Made by a program: the position numbers and the translations under genes. Of a DNA stretch of 64,000 bases, positions 1 to 10,299 are shown one piece after another. Origin of the DNA: Diadema setosum (lineage: Eukaryota > Echinodermata > Echinoidea > Diadematoida > Diadematidae); the NCBI RefSeq assembly GCF_964275005.1, contig NC_092704.1, forward strand, positions 9,114,371 through 9,178,370. The letters run 5' to 3'. The notes beneath the pieces were generated by a model. That model made no database searches. It was not told the origin of the DNA and worked only from the letters and a program-made list of their open reading frames with translations. The number at the start of each line of letters is the position of its first letter. The stretch's first letter is position 1.

Positions 1-24
1 ATTGTTTTGAATTGAAAGAAGGAG

Positions 25-215
25 TGACTTAGGATGGAAGTACCTTTTTGCTAAATCTTACAAATTATACAACGTCACGTTGAAAAAAAAGAGAGAGAAT
101 TGTGAGTTTCTCTTAACTAGACTTTACCCGATAGAAAGCTATCTGTAAGATAATCATATCTTTTGAAAGGCAAGATGGCAGTCTTGATTTGTTTTCATTT
201 GCTATGATTGGTTTC
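25..215 (+). repeat. Decayed copy of the mini-exon gene's intron unit
   Basis: Positions 25-150 match the pre-exon part of the repeat units seen further downstream (the stretch with 'caaattatacaacgtcacg' and 'tttacccgataaaa'). Positions 150-205 match the post-exon part ('aatcatat', 'aagatggcag', 'cttgattt'). The mini-exon that should sit between them is missing. Family-related sequence therefore lies upstream of the gene's first recognised exon, so the array may extend beyond the window edge. Confidence 0.55.
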
Positions 216-256
216 CGCGTTATCATCTTGATTCAATATCTTGTTTCCTTTCCATT

Positions 257-482
257 ATGGCGTCTCCAACATCCGTAGCAGATGCAGCCTTGCCGCAGCT
301 GGTTGACGAAATCAAGACAATGACGGCAGACATCTTAAAGAAATACACCAAGTTACACGATGAGTTGACTAAACAGGGACAACGATTGAAGAACAACAAG
401 TCGCAATCCGAAGAGATTGCATCGATGTCTACTTCTGTGGCTGATCACAAGGCGACAGTCGCCAATCTGAATCTATCAACAG
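257..482 (+). CDS. First exon of the mini-exon gene
   Basis: The ATG at 257 opens a frame of 75 codons plus one base, ending at a donor (ACAG then GTAATC) of the same type as the mini-exon donors. The product starts MASPTSVADAALPQLV and continues with a lysine/glutamine/glutamate-rich stretch (about residues 17-60) that could form a coiled coil. The open frame continues past the donor to 538, but that part looks like intron. Ending in phase 1 lets this exon join directly to any mini-exon or to the last exon. Confidence 0.5.
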
Positions 483-3400
483 GTAATCTGGAACAGTATT
501 CACGCAGGATATTTCATTACAGTGCACTCACGTTATAACGAACCGGATTAAAACAAAATTGTCGTAACAACGAAATAAAAACACAGGCCCCAAATTTATC
601 GGGTAAATGTCACACGACCGACACTCATGAGTCATACAGCCCACGGGTTATAGCGCACAAGTCATACAGCCCATACACGAGTCATACAGCTCACAAGGCA
701 TACAGCCAACTAGTTATACAGTCCACGAGTTCGACATCTAGTAAAATAAAAGATGAGTTATACAGCCCATGAGTTCGACATCTAGTAAAATATAAGATGA
801 GTTATACAGCCCATGAGTTCGACACCACGCACAAAAGGCTCACGAGATCGACACTACGCAAAGAAAGCCCACGAGACAGACACTACCCTTACACTGTAAA
901 AACATGGGTGTTAGACTTAACACCATGGGTGTAAAATCTAACACCGATCAAGTGTCAATAGAGGACCACACCTACAGGTGTAGAAAATGTATTGTGATGG
1001 TGTTGAAAAGTGTTCACCTGGCACTTCGTGGTGTTAATTTAACACTGTATCTGGTGATATTTTTGACAGTGCGCTGGTGTTAATTCAATAATGACACCTC
1101 ATGGTGTTGATTTGATATTGCTGGTGTAAATGTCAATGGTATAACACCCGTCCAGCTTCAATAGGAGACCACACCAACTGGTGTTACATTGGTGTAAATG
1201 TGTTTATACAATTTGTCAAAAATCAAGTACTTTATCGGAAAATTCTTGATTGTCTTGTTGAAGTTCAAAATCAACAAGAAGTGCAGTAACTAAGAAACTA
1301 TTTAAAAAAAAAATTATATTTTGAAATGACACCCGGAGGTGTTAATCTAACACCATAAATGAGCACCGAAAATTTAACACCAGCACGGTGTTTCATATTT
1401 AACACCGGACTTTTTGCAGTGTAAGAACTGACAAGACTGACATTACCCAAACAATGCTCATGAGACCGACACTACGCAAAGAACGCCCACGAGACCGACA
1501 TGATGAACAATGTCACCTATAGACCAATTAATAGCATAAGGTGTCCAGATAATGGTATAAGGAAGATATGAGAAATGGAAAGGGAGAGTTGCTAGGGTGT
1601 TACCCTTCAGTTACCCTCCCTCGCCCCCTGAAATGTTCAAGATCTTTTTATTGTGCTTACGTGTGTGAGTGTTTGTGAAAAAATAAACAAACTTCAGGGA
1701 AAGTGTGCATCAGATCTTTTTGCATTAATTGCAAACTGCCAAAACATCCTCGATTCCCTTTCCGCAAAACACATAATATACACTTATACTAAGACAGTGT
1801 AAGAAAAACAATATAATGTGTTCATTCAGATCAACCAACTACAAAAATATCAAGTTGTGAAAATAAGGTTTACAAGAAACTATTTCACAAAATGGTCAAT
1901 GTTGTAGTGCTGCACACCTGTTTTCACATGGTCTGAACGGGGCCTCATCTGCGAAGGTGGCTAACCCTAGCATGATGATTAAGTATAAATTCACAGAAAA
2001 TAAAGTAATCGTCGATAAAGGTATAGCGTTAAGGATACGGAATAAGAAGATGCATCCATGAAAAGAGATATTCTATTTCATGAAAAATGTACCGTTTTGA
2101 GAATGATTTTACAAACAAAAGAAGGCACAAATCGAGATGAATCGCTGCAATATAAAATGTTTTCATCCATTGAACGTTATATATTACAGTTACAGAGAAA
2201 ATATAAATTGAATTCTAAAAGGTCGTAGCAAGCGGGTTATATGATATCTAATTATAAGGCCTACTTAACTAGTGAAGCGAGAAAGAAAAGGAAAAGAATT
2301 ACATCTTTCTGACTGGAAATTGGGGAAGCCTATCAAATTGTAATTGACATGTAGATGGCGCTGTTCATCCTGTCGGTCTTGTGAGCCTCTTTTGCCAAGT
2401 GTCGGTCTCGTGAGGCTCTTTTGCGTTGTGTCGGTCTCGTGAACCTTTTCTGCGTAGTGTCGGTCTCATGGGCTGTATGACTTGTAAGTCCTATTACTCA
2501 CTGGCTGTATGACTCATGGACCTAATTTTTCGATGTCGGTCTCGTGGACCGTATGACTCGTCGATGCCGGTCTCTTGGGATGACCCCAAATCATCATTTG
2601 TATCTCTTTCTACACTTTACTGTTCGGTCATTACGATAAATTCCGATATAATGAAAGAAACCCACTGGTCCCGACGACTCTTTTACGAACGGGAATGCAT
2701 CGTACCCATTCATTCCATTGTGATCTCATTTTAACAAAACGTTAGTTGGGTAGATTTATAAGCAGGGAGAAGCAGGAAGATGGGATCAAGCTCCCTGGTG
2801 TAAGTCACCTCCTTTCTCTATTCCTCACAGTCAAAGGGTTAGAGAAGCCCGATGACAAGAATGAAGGTAATCTTGATTTAATTTGATTTGATTTGATTGG
2901 CTGCTACATTATCATTGTTTATAGTCCATGACATACATAAGTTGCGCTGAAAGTAAGTTTGTTTCCTACAAAAGAAGTACATTTCATACAAGATGGCAGC
3001 CTTGATTTAATTAGATTTAATGTTATTTGCTACATTATCAATGTTCATATTCACACATTACTGGTAGTATCATGATATACATAAGTTGCGTGGAGAGTAA
3101 GTTTGTCTCCATTTGATTTACAATGTATAACAAAAGTGTATAGGCCAAGCGCTAAATGATACAGAAGCCTGCTGTTTATGCATAACATGCTTTGCTTGCA
3201 GCACTTATACATATGATACATAAAGAAAATGAAGAAAGAAGGATTGTCTTGCGTAGAGAAAGGATAAAGAAGGAACTGATGAAAGTGACTTTCTGCTAAA
3301 GTATTAACTCTTTATGTGCCACGTTCGCACGTCCGACTCAGTCGACGGCGGGCCAAGATCGCATATTCTGCTCAAAAGCACAAACCCGCCCAAAACGATC

Positions 3401-6400
3401 GATTAGTCGGCAAATGCCACTGTTTAATGAACACAATCCTCATAAAATCATTTCTCGCGATTCTACTCCGGTCACATGTAGTTTGCATATTATGTGCTGA
3501 CTGACAATCAAACAGTGTTCCTGCTGGATTTGCGAGTAGATCCTACGTTTCTGTCACTGTTTTGTGTGCAAAAGTCATATTACCTTTGCGACAGTTTAGG
3601 TACTGGCCATTTGAAATAAAGACGATCATTGATTTGTTATACAATTTTCATCAAAGCAAAGCTTGGAATTTTTTCTATATACAACTTTCCTCATTAAACG
3701 TCCAGGATAACAAAAATCTATAAAAGTTGCAAAGATTTGAAAAACAGAATGTGAAAGAACGGATGAAAGTAGCTTACTGGTGAACCGCTCAAATTATGCA
3801 ACGTCATGTAGAAAATAACATCTTAAAAATTGAGATCCTCTTTTAATAACTAGATTTTACCCGATAAAAGCCGTTTGTAAAATGTCCGTTCACACTTCAG
3901 TAGTTGTTCATTCTTACTTCGATGTCATGAACTGTATAAGCTTAACTAAATATCAGTTGGGCAGCTGTTTTAATCACCTTTCTCTATTCCTCACAGCCGA
4001 GGGTAAAGAGAATCTTGATGACAATGAGGAAGATAATCGATATTCTACGAAGGAAGTACATTTCAAACAAGATGAAAGCCTTGATATAGTTTGATTTGAT
4101 TTTATTCAATTTGATTTGATTTGATTTGATTTGATTTTTTTGTTATTGTATTAAATTTTTTTATATATAGGCTACGGGACACATTATTGGAAGCTTTATC
4201 ATAATGAAACATAAGATGCCTAGAAAGTAAGATTGTCTCCATTGGATTTACAACGTGTAACCAAAGTGTGTAATATTATGAAGCCTGCAATGAATAATAG
4301 AAAATTGCTGCTCTTAAGAACAGCTTGATTTTTTTTTTTATAATACCAAAAGAATATAAACACTAGGAGTGACTTTACAAATTAAACAACGTCATGTTGA
4401 ATAAAAAATGAAAAATTGCGATTCTTTTGACTAAACTTTGCCCGATAACAGCCATCTGTAAAATGCCGGTTCACATTTCAAAAGCAATTCATTCTTGTGC
4501 GATGTCATGAACTGTGTGAGCTGAGGAAAATTCGCTAAAGAAATATCAGTTGGGCAGCAGTATAAGTCACCTCTTTTCTCTATTCCTCACAGTCAAAGGT
4601 GCAGGGGAGCATGTCGCCAATGATCAAGGTAATCTTATTTTACGAAGGAAGTACATTTCAAACGTGAAGGAAGCCTTGATTTAGTTTGATTTGATTTGAT
4701 TTGATTTGATTTGATTTTGTTATGGTATTAACATTGTTCATGTTTAGGCTACTGCACACATTATTGGAAGCTTTATTATAATCATACATAAGTTGCCTAG
4801 AAAGTAAGATTTTCTTCATTGGACTTACAATGCGTAATAAAGTGCATGATATTGAGAAGCACATACACTGACTTTCGGTAGTGGATACTGTTGGAGTACA
4901 GTCTGATTTTTGCTCCAGCCCTTATTCATAATCCATAAAGACAATAAACACTGGAACGACTTGCAAAACGATAGGATATGAAAGGAATAAAAAGTGAAGG
5001 AACGGATTAAAGTAGTTTAACCGCACAAATTATGCAACGTTATGTGGAAAACTAAACAATTAACAATTAACAAAGGATCTGTGATCCTCTTTAAACTAAA
5101 GTTTTCCCGATAAAAGCTGTCTGTAAAATGTCAGTTCACATTTCAGTAGCAGTTTCTTCTTATGCGATCTCATGAACTGTAGAAGCTAAATATCTGTTGG
5201 GCAGTCGTATAAGTCACCTCTTTTCTCTGTTCCTCACAGTCAAAAAGGCAGGGGAGGCAGGGAACTTCGATGAGCCAGGTAATCATATTTAACGAAAGAA
5301 GTGCATTTCCAAACATGATGAAAACCGTCATTGATTTAGTTTAAGTTGATCTGATCTGATCTGATTTTGTTATTGTATTAACATTGTTTATGTTTAGGCT
5401 GCTGCACACATCTTTGGAAGCTTTATAATAATAACATATAAGTTGCCTATACGAAAGTAAGATTGTCTCCACTGGATTAACAATGTTTAACAAAGTATGG
5501 TTACAGTTCATTATTCCGAAGGTTCTTTAGTCCGAAGGTTCGTTATTCCGAAGGTTCGTTCATCCAAAAATGAAACTCGTTATTCCGAAAGCTCGTTATT
5601 CCGAAGGTTCGTTACGGACCTTATTTTATTTTCGGATCAAGTATAACATTCGGAATAACCAACCCTATTTCATTCTCGGATTAACGAACCTTCTGAATAA
5701 CGAACCCTATTTAATTTTCAAATAGAATGGAAGCGGAGCTTTCTGGTAAACTTTGGGTAAACCGTACAAATTATGCAACGTCATGTGGAAAATAACAGTT
5801 TCAGAACTGTCCTCCTCTTTTAGCTATACTTTACCCGATAAAAGCCTTGAGTAAAATGTCAGTTCACATTTCAGTAGCTGTTCATTCTTGTGCGATCTCA
5901 TGAACTGCATAAGCTAAACAAAATATCAGTTGAGCAGCTGTATAAGTGACATCCTTTCTCTATTCCTGATAGACAAAAGGCTAGAGAAGCCCGAGGACAA
6001 TGGTCAAGGTAATCATATTCTACGGAAGAAGTACATTTCAAATATGGTGGAAGCCTTCATTTGCTTTGAATTGATTCGAATTATATTGGTTACTACATTA
6101 ACATTGTTTATGTATAGCTTGCACACATTATTGGTAGCTTTATTATAGTTATATAGACGAAGTTGCGTAGAAAGCAAGATTGTTTCCGTTGGATTTACAA
6201 CGTGTAGCAAAAGTGTATGATAATTATTGTGACGCATGCAATACATAATAGACAAGAGTTACACTCGGTTTGCTTGGTTTTCTTCCGACATTTATACATA
6301 CATGATGCAAAAAGAAAACTAACACTAGGCTTGTGAAAAAAAAAATAGGATGGGGGGGGGGGAGAAGGGAGGATTGAGAATATTTTCTGCTAAACTTTTC

Positions 6401-9400
6401 AAATTATACAGCGTGATGTTGAAAATAAAATTTTAGAAAACAATAGGATAGAAAAATAAAACAAGTGAAGGACCGGATGGAAGTAGCTCTTTGGTGAACC
6501 ATGCAAATTGTGCTACAGAAAGCTACAGAAAATGTAACAAAATGTTTGATATTGAGAAGCACATACAATGCATTTTAGACAATGGATACTGTTTGAGTAC
6601 AGCCTGATTTTTGCTCCAGCCCTTATTGATAAATCGTAAAGACAATAAACACTATAGGAGTGACTTGCAATGCGATAGTATCATAGGAATAAAAAGTGAA
6701 GGAACGGATGAACGTAGCTTTCTGGTGAACCACACAAATTATGCCACGTCACGTGGAAAATAACCTTCTCAGAACAAGGATCCTCTTTTAACGTAATTTA
6801 CCTGATAAAAGCCGTCAGTAAAATGTCAGTTCACATTTCAGTAGCCGTTCGTTCTTGTGCGATCTCATGAACTGCATAAGCTACAGAAAATATCAGTTGG
6901 TCAGCTGTATAAGTGACATCCTTTCTCTATTCCTCATAGACGAAGGGCTAGAGAAGCCCGAGGACAACAACAGTCAAGGTAATCATATTCTACGGAAGAA
7001 GTACATTTCAAATATGGTGGAAGCCTTCATTTGCTTTGAATTGATTCGAATTACATTGGTTACTACATTAACATTGTTTATGTATAGCTTGCACACATTA
7101 TTGGTAGCTTTATTATAGTTATATAGACGAAGTTGCGTAGAAAGCAAGATTGTTTCCGTTGGATTTACAACGTGTAGCAAAAGTGTATGATAATTATTGT
7201 GACGCATGCAATACATAATAGACAAGAGTTACACTCGGTTTGCTTGGTTTTCTTCCGACATTTATACATACATGATGCAAAAAGAAAACTAACACTAGGC
7301 TTGTGAAAAAAAAAAATAGGATGGGGGGGGGGAGAAGGGAGGATTGAGAATATTTTCTGCTAAACTTTTCAAATTATACAGCGTGATGTTGAAAATAAAA
7401 TTTTAGAAAACAATAGGATAGAAAAATAAAACAAGTGAAGGACCGGATGGAAGTAGCTCTTTGGTGAACCATGCAAATTGTGCTACAGAAAGCTACAGAA
7501 AATGTAACAAAATGTTTGATATTGAGAAGCACATACAATGCATTTTAGACAATGGATACTGTTTGAGTACAGCCTGATTTTTGCTCCAGCCCTTATTGAT
7601 AAATCGTAAAGACAATAAACACTATAGGAGTGACTTGCAATGCGATAGTATCATAGGAATAAAAAGTGAAGGAACGGATGAACGTAGCTTTCTGGTGAAC
7701 CACACAAATTATGCCACGTCACGTGGAAAATAACCTTCTCAGAACAAGGATCCTCTTTTAACGTAATTTACCTGATAAAAGCCGTCAGTAAAATGTCAGT
7801 TCACATTTCAGTAGCCGTTCGTTCTTGTGCGATCTCATGAACTGCATAAGCTACAGAAAATATCAGTTGGTCAGTTGTATAAGTGACATCCTTTCTCTAT
7901 TCCTCATAGACGAAGGGCTAGAGAAGCCCGAGGACAACAACAGTCAAGGTAATCATATTCTACGGAAGAAGTACATTTCAAATATGGTGGAAGCCTTCAT
8001 TTGCTTTGAATTGATTCGAATTACATTGGTTACTACATTAACATTGTTTATGTATAGCTTGCACACATTATTGGTAGCTTTATTATAGTTATATAGACGA
8101 AGTTGCGTAGAAAGCAAGATTGTTTCCGTTGGATTTACAACGTGTAGCAAAAGTGTATGATAATTATTGTGACGCATGCAATACATAATAGACAAGAGTT
8201 ACACTCGGTTTGCTTGGTTTTCTTCCGACATTTATACATACATGATGCAAAAAGAAAACTAACACTAGGCTTGTGAAAAAAAAAAAAATAGGATGGGGGG
8301 GGGGAGAAGGGAGGATTGAGAATATTTTCTGCTAAACTTTTCAAATTATACAGCGTGATGTTGAAAATAAAATTTTAGAAAACAATAGGATAGAAAAATA
8401 AAACAAGTGAAGGACCGGATGGAAGTAGCTCTTTGGTGAACCATGCAAATTGTGCTACAGAAAGCTACAGAAAATGTAACAAAATGTTTGATATTGAGAA
8501 GCACATACAATGCATTTTAGACAATGGATACTGTTTGAGTACAGCCTGATTTTTGCTCCAGCCCTTATTGATAAATCGTAAAGACAATAAACACTATAGG
8601 AGTGACTTGCAATGCGATAGTATCATAGGAATAAAAAGTGAAGGAACGGATGAACGTAGCTTTCTGGTGAACCACACAAATTATGCCACGTCACGTGGAA
8701 AATAACCTTCTCAGAACAAGGATCCTCTTTTAACGTAATTTACCTGATAAAAGCCGTCAGTAAAATGTCAGTTCACATTTCAGTAGCCGTTCGTTCTTGT
8801 GCGATCTCATGAACTGCATAAGCTACAGAAAATATCAGTTGGTCAGCTGTATAAGTGACATCCTTTCTCTATTCCTCATAGACGAAGGGCTAGAGAAGCC
8901 CGAGGACAACAACAGTCAAGGTAATCATATTCTACGGAAGAAGTACATTTCAAATATGGTGGAAGCCTTCATTTGCTTTGAATTGATTCGAATTACATTG
9001 GTTACTACATTAACATTGTTTATGTATAGCTTGCACACATTATTGGTAGCTTTATTGTAGTTATATAGACGAAGTTGCGTAGAAAGCAAGATTGTCTCCG
9101 TTGGATTTACAACGTGTAGCAAAAGTGTATGATAATTATTGTGACGCATGCAATACATAAAAGACAAGAGTTACACTCGGTTTGCTTGGTTTTCTTCCGA
9201 CATTTATACATACATGATACAAAAAGAAAACTAACACTAGGCGTGACTTGTGAAAAAAAAAAGGATGGGGGTGAAGAAGGGAGGATTGAGAATATTTTCT
9301 GCTAAACTTTTCAAATCATACAGCGTGATGTTGAAAATACAATTTTAGAAAACAATAGGATAGAAAAATAAAACAAGAGAAGGACCGGATGGAAGTAGCT

Positions 9401-10108
9401 TTTTGGTGAACCATGCAAATTGTGCAACGTCATGTGGAAAATAACATTTTCAGAATTGTGATCCTCTTTCATCTAGACTTTACTCGATAAATGCCGTCTG
9501 TAAAATGACAGCTCAGATTTCAGTAGCTGTTCATTCTTGTGCGATCTCATGAAATGTATATAAGCTAAAGTAGATATCAGTTGGGCAGCTGTATAAGTCA
9601 TCTCCATTCTCTATTCCTCACAGCTGAGGGGGGACCAAAGCAGGAAGGCAATAATCAAGGTAATCATTTTCTACGAAAGAAGTACATTTTAAATATGATG
9701 GAAGCCTTGATTTGGTTTGATATCGTTAGATTTTCTTTTGTTACTGCAATTTACATTGTTTATGTATAATCTACCCCGTTATTTGTAGCTTTGTTATGGT
9801 TATAGAGAAGTTGCGTTAAAAAAAAAGTAAGATTTTTTTCCAATGGATTTACAACGTGTAACAAAAGTGTATAATATTGTGAAGCACAACTAGTACTCTG
9901 CATTTACTCCCATCAAGGTTTTAGTAAAGAGGAAAGGTCACCTTCTTTTTCTACAGATGACGATGAAAAGGCTAACGAGAAACCGAATGGACACAATGAT
10001 GCAGCCGAGAAACTCAATGCGACACAAGATGAAAACGAAGTAACCAACGAGACTACACCATTAATGGAGAATATTGCAATGACACTTACGAAAACAGACG
10101 GAAAATGA
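257..10108 (+). CDS. Unrecognised gene built from tandem phase-1 mini-exons
   Basis: I do not recognise the family. Exons seen: 257-482, 2831-2866, 3997-4032, 4593-4628, 5240-5278, 5973-6008, 6940-6978, 7910-7948, 8882-8920, 9624-9659, 9957-10108 (stop TGA). Each mini-exon follows a pyrimidine tract of the type 'tctctattcctcacag'; all but one end at AAG or CAG followed by GTAATC. All junctions are phase 1, and the joined frame has no stop for 237 residues. The first 75 residues are helical and charged (heptad-like, K/E/Q-rich). Mini-exons encode acidic 12-13-residue modules such as DEGLEKPEDNNSQ, AEGGPKQEGNNQ and VKGLEKPDDKNE. The last exon encodes an acidic, Asn/Thr-rich tail. There is no signal peptide or membrane segment, so an intracellular, largely disordered protein is inferred. 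An in-frame stop at 185-187 supports the ATG at 257. Further exons may have been missed, and expression is unproven. Confidence 0.55.
590..890 (+). repeat. Minisatellite of 'gagtcatacagccca' / 'gagaccgacac' type
   Basis: Degenerate tandem repeats of roughly 15-55 bp containing 'gtcatacagccca', 'gagttcgacatctagtaaaa' and 'cacgagacagacactac'. A short continuation is at 1440-1505, after an inserted element. The reverse complement of the same repeats occurs at 2375-2575, so the two blocks form an inverted pair within the first intron of the mini-exon gene. Confidence 0.7.
888..1425. mobile_element. MITE with CTTACACTG ends, inserted in the minisatellite
   Basis: The left end 'cttacactgtaaaaa' and right end 'tttttgcagtgtaag' are terminal inverted repeats. 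The body is rich in the palindromic word 'ggtgttaaatttaacacc' in many variants, and has no coding capacity. Both flanks are the same 'gagaccgacac' minisatellite, so it inserted into that repeat. A related copy in the other orientation lies at about 59956-60495, and a small remnant near 50813-50865. Confidence 0.65.
1430..2375. other. AT-rich intron sequence, nothing recognised
   Basis: Between the two inverted minisatellite blocks I see no coding signal, no RNA gene and no clear repeat apart from the short minisatellite continuation at 1440-1505. Confidence 0.5.
2375..2575 (-). repeat. Inverted counterpart of the 590-890 minisatellite
   Basis: Repeats of 'gtgtcggtctcgtgagcctcttttgc' type are the reverse complement of 'cacgagaccgacac'. 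'gggctgtatgactc' is the reverse complement of the 'gagtcatacagccc' word at 600-680. The two blocks bracket about 0.9 kb and could fold into a stem. Confidence 0.65.
2867..3996 (+). other. Intron with degraded unit sequence and an insertion
   Basis: Unit-type sequence follows the 2831-2866 exon (ATTTG runs, 'acatacataagttgcg'). A new unit starts near 3240 and is interrupted after 'ctgctaaa' at about 3300 by roughly 0.4 kb of unrelated DNA beginning 'attaactctttatgtgcc', which looks like the end of a transposon. Unit sequence resumes near 3740. The 62-codon open frame at 3316-3504 lies in the insertion and has no recognisable match. Confidence 0.4.
3997..4032 (+). CDS. Mini-exon with a lost GT donor
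   Basis: The acceptor is intact and the 36-nt body keeps the phase-1 frame (AEGKENLDDNEE). The base after the exon is A, giving ATAATC where all the other mini-exons have GTAATC. As it stands this exon should be skipped or spliced at a cryptic site. Because it is symmetric, skipping keeps the frame, giving 225 rather than 237 residues. Confidence 0.45.
4082..4136 (+). repeat. (ATTTG)n-like microsatellite following a mini-exon
   Basis: Runs of 'tttgatttgatttgattt' about 50 bases after the exon. Equivalent runs lie after the 2831-2866 exon (near 2878-2899) and after 4593-4628 (4676-4723), so the microsatellite is part of the duplicated unit. Confidence 0.7.
5505..5725. repeat. Minisatellite of 'ttcgttattccgaagg' with inverted copies
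   Basis: The 16-bp word 'ttcgttattccgaagg' and close variants are repeated directly about five times from 5515 to 5612. Inverted variants ('ggaataaccaaccct', 'taacgaaccttctgaataacg') follow to 5710. The block sits inside an intron unit of the mini-exon gene and interrupts the alignment of that unit with its neighbours. Confidence 0.7.
5760..9430 (+). repeat. 970-bp tandem array carrying three identical mini-exons
   Basis: The sequence repeats with a period of 970, 970 and 972 bp. Measured from exon end to exon end the units are 6009-6978, 6979-7948 and 7949-8920, with partial units on both sides. The three full units differ only at a few bases and in homopolymer length near 6345, 7310 and 8280. 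Each carries one 39-nt exon (DEGLEKPEDNNSQ), its acceptor, its donor and about 930 bp of intron. The older units at 2.8-5.9 kb are clearly related but much more diverged, so this block is a recent expansion. Confidence 0.92.
9957..10108 (+). CDS. Last exon of the mini-exon gene
   Basis: The acceptor 'ttctttttctacag' precedes a frame entered in phase 1 that runs 49 full codons to TGA at 10106-10108. The product is acidic and polar (DDEKANEKPNGHNDAAEKLN, ending TKTDGK), matching the composition of the mini-exon modules. The other two frames close earlier. No canonical AATAAA is visible in the next 250 bases. Confidence 0.5.
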
Positions 10109-10299
10109 GAATGCGGCTTGAGAAGTATGCGCATACATAACAATGGCAGCAGGAGGCTGTCAGAGTGAACTATATGAATACACCGACTATGATCATAATG
10201 ACAGTCGTACGTTTTGTTGAGGGGAGAGGGCAAAGATAAGGACGATCCAAAGAGGTTTTATATAATATTATGTAATAGAGCGCGCGCTCGCATACAGAA

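Noticed and set aside
483-538. Continuation of the first open frame past 482
   Set aside because: A good GT donor in the right phase lies at 483, and the continuation has no similarity to the rest of the protein.
6013-9167. Repeated 80- and 87-codon open frames in the 970-bp units, on both strands
   Set aside because: They run through splice sites and intron DNA of the mini-exon units. Their repetition only reflects the duplication; only the 39-nt part between acceptor and donor looks coding.
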